A DNA stretch of 64,000 bases from Sphaerosporella brunnea (lineage: Eukaryota; Ascomycota; Pezizomycetes; Pezizales; Pyronemataceae). Each line of letters begins with the position of its first letter. Positions within the stretch are counted from its first letter, which is position 1. The stretch covers positions 310,001-374,000 of the forward strand of contig VXIS01000003.1 in NCBI GenBank assembly GCA_008704415.1, read 5' to 3'. Below, one piece after another: positions 20,176-31,508 of the stretch. Position numbers and translations under genes: made by a program. The notes beneath the pieces are model-generated. The model did not search any database, was not told where the DNA came from, and saw only the letters and a program-made list of their open reading frames with translations.

Positions 20176-20846
20176 GTCCGGGTGTAATTTCTGTTTTTCA
20201 ACCTGTACGTCAATTTATGTTCAATGCGACATGTTTTTCGGACTGTTTTTCGTTCGTGGACGGTCAGTGAATGCGTGCTTGTCGTGAGGATGATCACGCG
20301 TGAACGACAGACCACATTTGTTTCGTGAAGTAATGGTGGCGGCACGTGGAGGATGAACATCCCGACGGATTGGAAGAGAAGGGCGTTTAGCTCAGCAAAG
20401 GAGCTTCGAGGATTGTTTACAGATCGGACGAAAAGCAATCTTGACTCAGCGAGGGAGCTTGGAGGACCGTTTACGGACCGGGAAGAAACAATTGTAGCTT
20501 GACGAGAAGACCCGAAGCTGTGGGCGACCAGATCTTGCAGTGCCGTCCGCGAGAAGAAAACGACTATCGCTTACCCCGATTTGCTTGAAGTTGTAGCTGA
20601 GATGAATCAGACAGTAGTGCCATTGCTCGAGGGCGAAAAGTACCCGGTGTGGGTGAGAGCTATGAAGCGTCAACTGCAGGGAGCATAACTATACGACTTG
20701 ATAAATGGGGACCGAAAGCGAGCGGAACCGCCAGTTATACCGAAAGGGTCAACGATTATTTCAACAGACGAAGACGAGCCCCAATAGGGCCGTTCAGAGG
20801 GTCGTTTTTGACTTGGATATCCGCATTTTCAACCGCGAGCCCTGTT

Positions 20847-21045
20847 TGAGTGATCAATCCCATCTCAGCCCCGTTCGAGTGATCAACCCCGTTCCGTTCG
20901 CAGCCCCATTCGAGTGAACGATCCCATCCCAGCCACGTTCGAGTGACCAACCCCATCACAGCCCCGTTTGAGTGCCCCACTCCGTTGTGTTCGAGCCCCC
21001 AGTCCAAGTGATCAATCCCATCCCAGCCCCGCTCGACTCATCCAT
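20847..21045. repeat. ~29-bp minisatellite inside copia gag
   Basis: About six imperfect units of GAGTGATCAACCCCATCCCA-GCCCCGTTC, with lengths of about 28-36 bp. Units differ by point changes and small insertions. It interrupts the Gag coding region between the N-terminal block and the later part. Confidence 0.75.
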
Positions 21046-21419
21046 TGGTTTGTATCCTGGTGGAAGCATATTTCATGATGGCACCACGACAGTTTATGTG
21101 CGTGGCTCCCTGGATGCCCTCACTAGCAACCACTGTCGTCTTCACAGCGATTGCCTGTTGGCCGCTACCTCTGGAGAGGCCCGGAACTTCAACATTGGAA
21201 TGGTCGAGCATGGTGACTGGCCACCTCTGCACGCGCATCTTGCTTCCTGTGCTTTGCATCGGCTCAACACAAGGGGTAACCGTGCACTACTCTTCCCGTG
21301 CCGTTGACGTTTTGCAAGCAAGGCGCGAGGATCGCCCCTGGGGTGTGGAGGAAAAGGATCATCCGGGGCACTCTCAGTTGTGTGAGGTTGTGGAAGCCCC
21401 GAGCCACTAGCCGGTCACT

Positions 21420-22945
21420 GCAAGCCAGAATGCCGCCACTACAAAAGGGGGAAGCCCATGCAAAACAGCAAGCAGCCGCCCATGAGAAAAATTGTGATAA
21501 TAAGGTGGCCGTAGCTCAGTCCAAACTAGCTGTAGCCGACGCTACCCATTTTGATAACTCATCCTACAAAGAGCTCTTTCTTTTTGCCACTTTGAACAAC
21601 GTTGCGGCTTCAAGCTCTAAGCGTTACAAATCTGTCTTCACTGTGGATGTCCTTCGTACCTCTTCTGACTCCGTTCTGTTTGCCGCCATGTCCGCTCGCC
21701 AAAATCCCAATGATATTCTGGTTTGGCACATCCATCTCGGCAATCTCACTCTACTATGCACATGCTCTGTTGTGCAAGGGATGGAGCTGCAGGCCTTCAG
21801 TTTGCATTTATAAGGCTTGTATCATCAACAACATGACCCGGCGACCTTTCTTCAAGCAAAGTGGCAAACCCCCAAACACCCGACGGCCTCTTGATCTCAT
21901 CTACACTGACTCTCTTGACCCGAGGCCCACACGGAGTCGCAAAAGCTCCTCCTACTTTTTCATGTGTACCAACGATGCCACCCGGTATACTCATGTCTAT
22001 TTCCTGCGTTCCAAAGCCAAAGTTGTTGCCACTTTTCTTGTGTATAAGGCCACTGTTGAAAAGGTTCACAATATCCCAATTTTGCGTCTGCGCATGGATG
22101 GACGTAGACAGTACACAGGGAAGGGGTTTTGAAGCTTCCTTCGCAAGGCAGGTATCCACGCTGAGCTTTCTGCGCCCTACACCGCACATCACAGCACTAT
22201 TCATAAGTGCTGCAGCCGCAGGGTGATGGACCCCGCTCGCTATATGCTTAATCACGCAGGCACAACCAACTGCTCTTGGGCAAACGCTGTTAAAGTTGCA
22301 GTTTTCCTTGATAATCGCCTGTCAATGTGAGTACTGCCAGATGGAATACCCTTCAAAGCCTGTCATCAAAAGGCTATCGGCCATCGTGAAAGGAAGCCTA
22401 TCTTAATTGGTTACACTGCAACGACTCAGCAAAGCCTTCTTGACAATATTGCATCGAAAAGGGAATTTCTGGCGCGTCATGTACAGTTTAACGCAGGCTG
22501 TGTACATTCGAATTTATCTGGATCGGGTTGCTATGTGAGCTCATCTGCCGTCATCTTTAAGATTCCAAACAGCGCAGTATCTTCAGAGCAGTACCTGAAT
22601 AATCCCGTACCTTCTTTTGCAGCAACATTACCAGCGACAACTTCTCCTACAAGATTTGAGTCCAAAGCAGGAAGCACCATACGTCAGGTGACGGCAACGA
22701 CCTTAACTGACTCTGAAGATGAAGCAAATCTGCAACTTCAGCATTAAACCACAGCACAGTTGCCTCTACTGGCCGCCTCGCCACCAGCGCACAGCACCCT
22801 GGGCGAAAGGTTTGACACCCAGTATTTCATTAGTGACTGCCCAGACTCTTACGCTGAGCCTGAATCTGAGGTTCCACAGAATTTACACCTTAATCTCAAT
22901 GTTTTGCCGTCTAAGACTAGCACGCGCACACGCTGTAAATGATGC
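21420..22945 (+). pseudogene. copia pre-integrase, integrase and linker remnants
   Basis: NPNDILVWHIHLGNL (about 21705-21750) is the GAG-pre-integrase block. After a frameshift comes CKACIINNMTRRPFF (zinc-binding region), then LDLIYTDSLDPRP and TNDATRYTHVYFLRSKAKV, carrying the first catalytic Asp. ILRLRMDGRRQYTGKGF carries the second. A further shift gives LSAPYTAHHSTIHKCC and RYMLNHAGTTNCSWANAVKV. The linker after integrase reads YTATTQQSLLDNI and FLARHVQFNAGCVH and ends with Ser/Thr-rich text. Several frameshifts and stops break it. Confidence 0.75.
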
Positions 22946-23079
22946 CTTCTACAGACAGTCAGTATACCGTTTGTTTTCTTAGATAATAGACTTCGAGTTG
23001 GATGATATTACCTAGAATTAACAGAGTGCGCCAGCAGAAAGTGCGGTAAAGCGGGAACAAATCGAGCTGCAGCTCGGGC

Positions 23080-23370
23080 TCAGTCAATGTCGCCCGCATC
23101 CTGTCACGTTCTCACTGCTGGAAATCATCCTGGCCCAAAAATCTTTTGAGGAAGATGCAAGCGATGCTTGAGCCCTACAAGACCCTGTTTCACTTCTTGC
23201 TAATCAGATCTCCAGGTTGGGCGAAACGACTCTCACCTGGGACACTTGTGGCTGGGATAGAGAGATAGTCGCCAAAAATTCTGGCGAGTGTTGGAAAGCG
23301 ATGTCCATACGGTTTCCACCAAGCCACGATACATGGTAGGTGTTAACTTCACACAAAACTAACGGCAAAA
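23080..23370 (-). pseudogene. hAT transposase C-terminal dimerisation domain
   Basis: The minus strand reads AWWKPYGHRFPTLARIFGDY, LSIPATSVPGESRFAQPGDL and ISKK, then a stop, NRVL, a stop, GSSIACIFLKRF. This follows the hAT C-terminal signature (WW.....yP.La..a.d.L.ipaTS..sER.FS..gd....rNrL). Two in-frame stops show it is dead. The region is about 75% identical to 55640-55860. Confidence 0.8.
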
Positions 23371-23439
23371 ATCTAAGTCTGGTAATACTTACCTTACCCG
23401 GCCTAGGCGTCCCCAGGCACTCCCCTATCCCGCGAAACG

Positions 23440-23523
23440 ATCTTGCAGAGATTCGAACCCGAGACGCTGCAGTCGCCCGAGCCCGGATCAATGCTCCACC
23501 GTTAAGCCACCAAGACTTGTGAT
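23440..23523 (-). tRNA. tRNA-like Pol III unit (SINE head or tRNA pseudogene)
   Basis: On the minus strand, TGGCTTAACGG fits the A box (TRGYNNARNNG) and GGTTCGAATCT fits the B box. A D-arm like that of true tRNAs (TGGCTTAACGGTGGAGC) folds with four pairs, and AGTCTTG can pair with CAAGATC as an acceptor stem. No proper anticodon stem forms between GAGCA and CGTCTC, so it is unlikely to be a working tRNA. It sits in the decayed hAT and may be the 5' head of a tRNA-derived SINE extending to about 23345. Confidence 0.5.
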
Positions 23524-24064
23524 GTTTTTTTATGTGCGGGACTAAATGATAAGGACCCCACAGCATACCGCATCATCATTCGCGTCGGCTACCTCTATCA
23601 AAGAGCTTTCGTCACCGGCATTCGGGCATGCTCCCACAGCAAAGGCCATCACCACTTGTCTGCTGCATCTTTTGCTTCCAGTTGTTTCTATACAGTCCCG
23701 CAGTCACTGCGTGAAACGTAGATCCATGCACCTGGCAAGCGGCTGAAGGAGTGACGTACAGATAGCTGCGATAGTCCCTACGGCATACTACTAGACAGCT
23801 GCCGTCGGCTCGGGCGCGTAAAACGGTCCATTCGCCACGGTGCCAAGGTCCCTATTCTCACTCCACGCGAGAAGGCTCTACCCTGGCACCTTACGTTTTG
23901 CAATTCTCATGGACCCTGGACATCAAAACCTCCCATCATACTGAAAACTTGGGCTGCTACGAGCCAATCCTCCACTTCAGCTCGAGGGAGCTCGGATCGG
24001 CTCGTCTCGTGAGCTGGATTTTCTAGCTCGAGCTGGCTCGGCTCTCGTCCATCACTAACCTTGG

Positions 24065-24437
24065 CGTAGAAGCCCATAGCGGCCCGTCGACAACGGGCTC
24101 TTTACTCTATGTTCTCGTCATCTTAGTTTCGTGGAAGTCCAAGAAACAGAACCTCGTCCCGCCGAGCCTGCAAGCGGTGTGTGGTACCTCACACGTAAAG
24201 CCACCACCGGTTCTCCTCAATAACAATTTGACCTGCGTCACTGTTCTTAGTACTGGGAATTTTAACGGAGACAGACAGCACCTTCGGCTTCGGTCTTATG
24301 GTCTTCATGAGGCTATCGCTACCAGAAACCTCATGGTCAAGCACATTCCATCAGACAAGATCCTGGCAGATGGGTTGACAAAGGCATCCGCAGGGATTAA
24401 GTACAACGCGTTTGTGAAGTCAATTAGATCGATTTGA
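24065..24437 (+). pseudogene. copia RNase H domain
   Basis: STTGSLLYVLVILVSWKSKK and QNLVPP mark the start of the copia RNase H. After gaps come RSYGLHEAIATRNLMVKHIP and SDKILADGLTKASAG, the standard end of the polyprotein. The central part with the catalytic residues is degenerate. Confidence 0.8.
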
Positions 24438-24545
24438 TCTGGAAGTTGTGTTTCTTTTGCTCGTCCTTGTATGTGGACGGTTTAAACCCCACCGCTGTTT
24501 CCTCTGTTTTTTTTCTGATTTACCACCGCATGGGCAACGGGCGAG

Positions 24546-24850
24546 TGTTAGAAACGATTTTTGAGTGGAGACCGGGGGTCTGCATTTCTTGGTTTTGCTT
24601 TCCGTTGTTTTCTGTGTCCGTTTTCCGTAGTTTGATAGTTGTCTTTTGCTGTTGTTTTTTGCACACGCGGCGCTGTATATAAAGTCCCAACGTTGCCCTG
24701 CGGCGGAGAGAGAATTAAGTTATCATCTCCTCTCTTAATCTCGTCGTCTAACATAAAAACCAGGTTCCGGTAAATCTGGTCTGCCGCAAATTTTGTCCGC
24801 TGCCACAACCCTGTTGCCCATCGCAAAGGATTTTGACAATAGACATGGCA
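24546..24850 (+). repeat. Candidate 3' LTR of the second copia
   Basis: TGTTAGAAACG begins just after a purine-rich GGGCAACGGGCGAG, about 105 bases past the polyprotein end. A TATA box (CTGTATATAAAGTCCC, about 24673-24688) is followed by GAGAGAGAATTAAG, then CTCTCTTAATC. Because the 5' partner is missing, the boundaries are inferred. Confidence 0.45.
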
Positions 24851-25385
24851 AGTGAGTATTTTATTGCGGTTCTATTTTGAAAAACAGGGCAAACTATGGG
24901 TTTTTATCGACCTATGGCAAGGTATCCAGGACAGAGGGGGCCTTCTGGTCGCTCTATACAAGGCGAATACAACGGTGATCAGAGGTTCTATAGGCAATAC
25001 AACCAGGGGTCTATGTAGGTTTGATAGAAAAATAGAATCACTCAATAGAAAACGGGGGTACTCCCTCGGTCTATTCAAGAGATCTTTCCAGCGTGCATAG
25101 AAAGCAAGGTTCTATCCAGAACGAGGTTGCGGTAGTCCAGCCACCTATTCTGGCGCATGTTTTGTCTGATTGCCGGACCCCACGTCAGCCTACTCAAGGA
25201 ATATGAAGAAAGCAACGGGAAGTGGGTAATTCTACCGGTGTTCTATTAGTATACACTTGGCCGATTGAGCGGACTTCTAAAGAGTGACGAGAAGGCCCCC
25301 AATGGCAGAGTGGGATCAACGATTGTACCCCAACATGCTTCCATTGAAACAAACAACAAAAATGGAGGAAATTCTGGAAGACAAT
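24851..25385. other. Stretch without a supported gene
   Basis: Mixed composition with several GGTCTAT/CTATAGG-like short repeats around 24950-25090, but no clear unit. No recognisable ORF. Confidence 0.4.
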
Positions 25386-25389
25386 CTCC

Positions 25390-25790
25390 GTTCCCACCGC
25401 CCTTGCCCGCTCGATCACTATCCCCAACGTCAACCACCACCACCGGAACTGATGTCGTTCGCATCGCCATGACCACGGCTATTGCTAGCACGGTCCCCAT
25501 GCCCGTCGACACCGCCTTCTCTTCCTTACCCGCCGTCGCTATCCTCATGTCTATCGGCAGTGACATTGCCCTCACCATGGCCGTCCCCATTTGCATCGTC
25601 ACCTCAGTCCCACATGTCGATCCACATCGCCATCGCGATCCGCATTGCCACAGCTTGTCTATTCCAATCCCCAACGCTGTGTATATCGATATCGCTATCC
25701 CTACAGCCACCGCTGTAGCTAAATCCATTGGAATTACTATAGCAGTCCACATATCTATCTCCAACGCCATCCTCTTGCCCAACTTTATCC
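25390..25790. repeat. ATC-oriented hexamer array
   Basis: ATCGCCATGACCACGGCTAT and CATCGCCATCGCGATCC-type hexamers, in the same sense as 5080-5930 and 7906-8170. It is the only array of this family outside the first 9 kb. Confidence 0.7.
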
Positions 25791-27007
25791 AATGCAAAAG
25801 GCGTGACGCTCGACGCGCCGAGGATATCATGTTACGTCACAACCGGACATTCAGAGAACTGTGGTGCTTCTGGTGCTATTGTCATGCAACGCGGCCGAGC
25901 GGTGAAAGTTACCGTGTAAAGGACAGCTGCTCCGCGCAGGGATCTAGGCGTGTTTTTGTGCCCGGTTGTGGAGTGTTCCCTCACGATACATGAATCATGT
26001 ATGCCGCCTCGTGTGCGCGTGCGGATCTTCCCGCGCCCTCACTGCCGATCATTCATCCCCAATTCAATCTCTACACAGGTTATACTGGTGGGATGAGGTT
26101 ACTATGAGCGGAAGTTTGGAATATTCTGATCTGTGGATAACGACACAATCATTGGCCTATAACCCGACCTTCATGATAAACCATGCCCTTTTACCGCGTA
26201 TCACAGCTCTGTTCCCAAAAAACCGCCGACACTAGCTTGTGGAACCGTTACACGACAAGCAAATTGCGGCTCGGAGTTTACATTTCACTACACGGAATGA
26301 CCGCAAACAACGATAGCCACTCTCAGACGCTGCCGACAGATACATTCAGTGTATTCCAATACGGCTTGCATGACGACCGCTGTTGATGGGCAATCCATTG
26401 CAGGTCTTGATACTGCCGCATCCCTGACAACAGGCATATGTGCAGATTGAAAGACGGTTCACCACCACAGGCAGAAACCTCTACAAACTTCGCGGCTCGT
26501 CTCAAACCGCGCACCGCAAGAGGTTTCGGAAGAATGTCCCTGATAAGCGTACACAGTGTGTGAAAGAGAGACCAGCAGTGCAAGATACATGTACCGGAAG
26601 GTACAGGTTCCGTTTATAAAGATTGCAAGGAAGAATAAAAGGGGTCGACATAACAGCAGCGGTCAAGAAGCGAAGACCACGCAGCCAAGACGCTGAACAG
26701 GGCCTCCATCCATTTGACACATGGAGCTACCACCACCGGCTCAGTGATCAAGGCAAACCGACCGTGGGATCAAAGCTTTCATCCGAAGTGCATATCCAAA
26801 GACGGGATTCTAGAAACTGTCCTCCCTTGCGGACAATATCAGGGGACTCAAAACAATAGCTGTGCCGGCACTCGGATAGCTATGGAGACACATGATGAAG
26901 ACGACGGTGTCATGGCGGTGAGAGATAAGTGGAGAGTGTCTATACAGCAGCGTTTGGTCACGACAGCGCGGCGATGTAAGAGGCGAAAGGAGGTATTGAG
27001 AGGCTTA
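25791..27007. other. Stretch without a supported gene
   Basis: Short ORFs only. It is the pre-insertion flank of the LINE at 27020; the last 12 bases seen here (27008-27019) recur at the far end of that element. Confidence 0.45.
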
Positions 27008-27227
27008 TGCTCGCAAGTATTTTTGTTTTAATCATAATGTATTCGGCCGCTTGCGGCCATGACATATGGTTGAATACAGGAAGTCTACCCTTGGACCTCA
27101 GGTGTCCACAGACGGGCGTGACTTGGTAGGCGCACCAAGGAAATCCGCAACTGGTAAGCGACAGCAGAATGAAGTACAAAGGAAACAAAGGAAAAGAAGG
27201 AGATACAAAAGGAAAGACAGTTCATAA

Positions 27228-30200
27228 TCATACTCTTGGCTTCACTGGCCACTTGCCGATATGCGTGCTAGCCAAGAAGCCCAAGTTGGCTTCAGTACAT
27301 CTTGCGTCTGCCATGACTCTGGCCGCAGGGGTGGAGGTCCTCTTCCATCCCTCCTTGTCTCCTACTTTCGTTGCCAGACCTACAGCCCTCCATAGGATGT
27401 CCTGCTCTTTCTGCCACTTGGCGCACCTCTTCAAGAGGTGCTCTCTCGTTTGTTTAGGCGCCTTGCGGCACCATTAGCACTTGTCATCCGTTCTACAACA
27501 AGTCCACATAAGGTATAGGGCTGTAGGCGTCTTATTCAGACGGAGCTGGTAGTAGCGCGACGCCAGGGCCTTTGGGGCCTTTGCCACCACCTTGTCCCAC
27601 TTTGCCTTCCGTCGATAGTAAGAGTTGCCTTTGATCTGTCGGCTAAGCCACCCGTTCCGGTCTTTGGATCTAGCGTTTGTGACCAGACGTCCGATGTGCA
27701 CAACAGAGGTGACATTCATCACGCTTGGTCTGTCAAGTCGGTCCATCGCGGCGGCTTTGGCAAAGTGGTCGGCCATCTCGTTGCCTGGGACATCCTTGTG
27801 CCCTGGTACCCACCTGTACTCAACGGCCCATCCGAGTTGATGAAGCCTATCTTCAGCTTGGCGTATGCGCGGCAGTAGCCATTGGCCTGCGCCGGGGGCG
27901 CCGTGTCTCAGCCGTTTCAGCGCCGCCTGGGCGTCCACGAAGAGGTGCACGGTGCCGGGGGTGTCTGGCGAGCTACCCCGCCATTGTCGGGACCTGATAT
28001 GGGTGCTCCGTGATGCCATTTCTAGGCCGGCGGCAATGCCAAAAAGTTCTGCATCGTAGGCCTCCTTGTTGTTGCCTATGTAGTCGTTGGTACAGCACCA
28101 GTCTGTCGTGATAGCGGAAGTACGTGTAACCGCACCAAAGCCACAGTGGCCGTCTCCCAGGCGCGATCCATTGGAATAAACCGCAATGTGGCTCTCTGTG
28201 GGGTGTTTGAGAGAGATAGCGATCAGTGCCGCCGTGGCTTCGTCTTCGTCAATGATGACGCGGCCGGCCGGATGTCGGAGGCTTGTTTGGGTGGGCTCAA
28301 AGCTCGCGGGATGCGTGGGAATAGCGCTGGTGAGCTTGCTCATGATGGTGGTTGGCTGCGGTTTGGGTTCAGGCGAGCGTCCACCGAAGGCATTCTTGGA
28401 CACGAAGCGCAATAGCGCGTTGCCAGACTTGATCATTGTCTGTTGGTCCTCGTGGGTAGGTGTGGTCGTGGTCGCAGCGTTTCGGAGGCGGTTGCCTGCC
28501 GGGTTGTTGGTTGGCGTTGCAGCTAGGCGGGCTGCGAACCTCCTGCGTCTGTGCTTCAGGACTGTCTCCGCGTCTGTGAGCCCAGCTTCGCAGATAAGGG
28601 GGCCGATGGCGGAGGTTGGCAGGGCACCAAGCACCGTCCTGGCCTGCCGGTTGAACAGCTTCTGGATGTCGTCTACGCGCTCCTTCTGTCCGCGTCGGCT
28701 GTTGTCAAACCATACCTCGGTACCGTATAAGGCGACAGCTTGTACTGCCGCAATCTGAATGCGTCGAACGTTCTCTGAGCATAGGCCAAGCTTGCCGTAC
28801 AGGGACCTTATCCTGGCCTCAGCCACTCTGGCCTTGCCCATCCGGACATTGTGGTGGTGAAGCAGGGATAGCTTGCTATCCAGGAAAACCCCTAGCCATC
28901 GTGTAGCCTGCTTGTTGTATGGTACTAGCACGCCAGCGACTGACACCTTCAAGTCTGGAAGCTTACGTTTCTTGGTCAGCAGTAGAGCTTCAGTCTTGTC
29001 CACGTCAAAGGCGACTGCATTGTCGCTGGCCCAGCGTAGGCTCACCGCTGCACATTGGTTGAGGGTATGCGTGACGTCAGCAACTGTATCTCCTGTCGCC
29101 ACCCATGCCACATCGTCGGCGTAGGAGAGGGCAAAAGCTGTCACACCCTAAACTATGACAATGGGATTTTGGTACAAGAATGGTACATTTGTAATCATTG
29201 AATAGTTTCGACATCCAAGAATCAGTCAGTAGGCCTATAAGGCCACCCCCCAGACGCTCCCGGAGTCCCCGCATCCAAGGAGGCGGTACAAGTGTCCCGT
29301 TACTGCTTGCCCGCTCCTCGAGTCCGGACGCTGACCGGGCCAAGTGCCGCGCGTACCACGGCTAGCTCAACCGATTATAATGAAGAGCACATCGAGTCGA
29401 TAGTTGCGGGGCCCAAAGGACTAAGCGCGTTAAGCGCCAAGGACCTTACGAGGGCCACGATCCGAGGAGCTGGAAAACACTGTTAGCTAAAGAAAAACTG
29501 AAGGGACGTCCGAAAGAGATACTTACATCAAACGTTAGTACTAAGCAAGATAGCTTGGTCCCGTTACCGACAAACGACTGGTCAGGATGCTGCAAGAGTA
29601 GCATTGCTGGGGGTGCCTCCCGACCGCGTGCCTTTGGGTGCTCAAGACGGTATGGTGCGTAGGTAATGAGGGTCTGTCGGGCGTCCCGAGAGTAAAGAGT
29701 AAAAGAGAGTAGTAGAGATGGAAGAAAAGGATGGAGGAGTAAGAGCGAGGGGAGCGACGAGCCTGTTTATGAAGCAAGCCGCCACACCACCCTGCACACC
29801 GACGAGATTGCCAGATACGAGGACTGCCTGCAAGGCGTCGGAGTCAATCAGCCGGCAGAATAAGGAGAAAGGCCAGCAGACAAAGGTGGAGTGCAATATG
29901 CAGAGTCTAGTCACCGGTGTGGGTGTCGTATTCATATGGCGTGCTTCGGCGGTATGATACGACAGGAGAACCCCCACATCAATATTGATATGACGAGCCA
30001 TCGGTGCCCGCGTCTGCCGCAGAGTCTGATAATACCTCATCTGCTAATGGTGTACTGCAAGTTCAGCTGAGCAAGGGGGCGTAATCAAAGCTGGCCACAA
30101 GGCAAGCTGATAAACGCCAGCATCCTGCACAATAAGCTGGACTCGTCAGAGTGCAAGAGTCTAGTCTCGCAAGGGGGCACAATCAAGGCAGGCCGTAGGG

Positions 30201-31508
30201 CATGCTGACGATTGTGCCAGCGTCCTGCAATTATAGATATGACGACGCACCAGAATACAGAAATGACTCACGAGTGGGGAATGATCGTGCTGCATGCATG
30301 AATCATTTCTCTGTCCTCGTACGAGCACACCCTCAAAAGCAAAACGGCAGAATTTACCCCGCTATTATTCAGGGTCAGAAGCATTCCCACTGACCCTCAG
30401 CTCGACGATTGAGGACGAGCGGGTTCTACCATAAAGAGGGCCGTTCCTGCCCACACGACTCCTCCAGATCTTCAGAACCATCAGCTTCAAGGAACAAGAC
30501 GAACCTCATCAAAACACGAAAACGAACCACAAGCCTCCTCATAGAGACACAGATCTTCTTCTCTGTTGTCTTTTCAGAAATCGAACAGAACCCCTTAAGA
30601 TTATTACACTGTGATAATCGAGACTTCCTGGCTCTTCTATTTAAGCTAAAGGAAAACCCACTTTCAGCCCTACCTCAAGATATAAGGAAAAGGCTCACAA
30701 AAGCTCCGTTGACCTCGGCTTCAACCGTGGGGAACAGGCCAGAAAGGTAGATGGCGAAGAGTATTGGTGAGATAGGGGAGCCCTGTGGGAGGCCTGTCTT
30801 GATCGCCATGGGCTCGGTTAGCTGTCCCTCGACTTTCATCCTGACCCATCTGTCCTCCATGAAGGACGCCGTCCATCTGATCAAACTATGGGGGTCATCC
30901 AGGGACTTAAGCCTGCGGATAAGGACCGCCTTAAAGACATGATCGAAGGCCCCTTTGACATCCATCAATAGGACACCCACAATGCCTTGCCTCTGCCAGG
31001 CCTCGTGTGTTTGGTCCATGAGGATGGCCACCGCGTCGACAGCTGCCCTGCCACTGCGGCTACCAAACTGTCCCTTGTGTAGCCAAGAGCCAGCCTCGGC
31101 TGCTTTTGTGAGTCGTGCTGTGACAACCCGCTCTATAGTCTTACCAAGACAGCAGAGCAGTGATATCATCGGATGTGATCGTGCCTTGGAGTAGTCATCC
31201 TTACCGGGTTTGGGTATTACGACTCCGGTGGCTTGTCGCAATGGTTTGGGTTGGTGGCCTTGCCACACGCATGCCCGTACCAGTGCGGTAAAGCTATCAG
31301 GGTGCCATTTCCAGATTAGCCTGACCACCGGTGGGCCAAGCTCGTCTGGGCCTGCCGCAGAGCGGAAGGCCTGTGCAAAGCACGCCTGTTCCACCTCTTC
31401 AGCCTCCACGTAGACATCCTGATCAAGCTGGTCAAGCTCTTGCGAAGACCAGTTGTCTGCGGGTGGTGTTAGGAAGGCCTGTCTGGCCATCATGTCGCTC
31501 TTTTCCTG
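27228..31508 (-). pseudogene. LINE reverse transcriptase / RNase H / CCHC finger
   Basis: Right part (31508-30705): RT with MDVKGAFDHV (first catalytic Asp) and GLPQGSPISPILFAIY. Left part (29133 down): SYADDVAW (the YADD catalytic pair) continuing without interruption, then a thumb-like region. RNase H follows with AVYSNGSRLGDGHCG (the first catalytic Asp replaced by Asn), NKEAYDAELFGIA, LFVDAQAALKRL and WVPGHKDVPGNEMADHFA. The ORF ends at a TAA (27474) directly inside the finger CRTDDKC-stop-WCRKAPK..EHLLKRC (C-X2-C-X8-H-X4-C). The frame then runs on to KWPVKPRV near 27228. The defects are the 1.56-kb insertion, the nonsense codon and the missing RNase H Asp. Confidence 0.85.
29134..30704. 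mobile_element. LTR-type insertion splitting the LINE, 5-bp TSD
   Basis: The insert 29139-30699 (1561 bp) starts TGTCACACCCTAAAC and ends GGCTCACA. It is flanked by AAAGC on both sides (29134-29138, 30700-30704). Removing it rejoins the RT frame between the GLPQGSP block and YADD. TG..CA ends with a 5-bp duplication fit a solo LTR or small LTR element. The right half has a promoter-like CTCTTCTATTTAAGC. An imperfect ~105-bp tandem repeat (about 30060-30130 and 30165-30235, sharing AGCAAGGGGGC/CGCAAGGGGGC and CCAGC(A/G)TCCTGCA) lies inside. No coding domain is visible. Confidence 0.75.

Larger units (their letters stand above)
22980..24055 (-). mobile_element. Decayed hAT transposon inserted in copia
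   Basis: The right terminus at about 24053, read on the minus strand, is TAGTGATGGACGAGAGCC with GCTCGAGC-rich subterminal sequence. The left terminus near 22981 is degenerate (GATAATAGACTTCGAGTTGG). The interior holds a hAT dimerisation domain and a tRNA-like segment. It replaces most of the copia RT: integrase linker ends at about 22945 and RNase H resumes at about 24065. No clear TSD remains. A sister copy lies at 55168-56793. Confidence 0.55.
20590..24850 (+). mobile_element. Second Ty1/copia retrotransposon, heavily decayed
   Basis: In order: Gag N-terminus (about 20595-20790, MNQTVVPLLEGEKYPVWVRA then a stop), a minisatellite, a GAG-pre-integrase and integrase region, an IN-RT linker, a hAT insertion replacing most of RT, the RNase H domain, and a candidate 3' LTR. 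No 5' LTR could be matched; instead the coiled-coil gene and its 3' flank lie directly upstream. Many stops and frameshifts rule out activity. Confidence 0.7.

Noticed and set aside
28146..28758. Plus-strand ORFs within 27.4-29.1 kb.
   Set aside because: They are antisense to the LINE RNase H/thumb coding region, which carries recognisable motifs.
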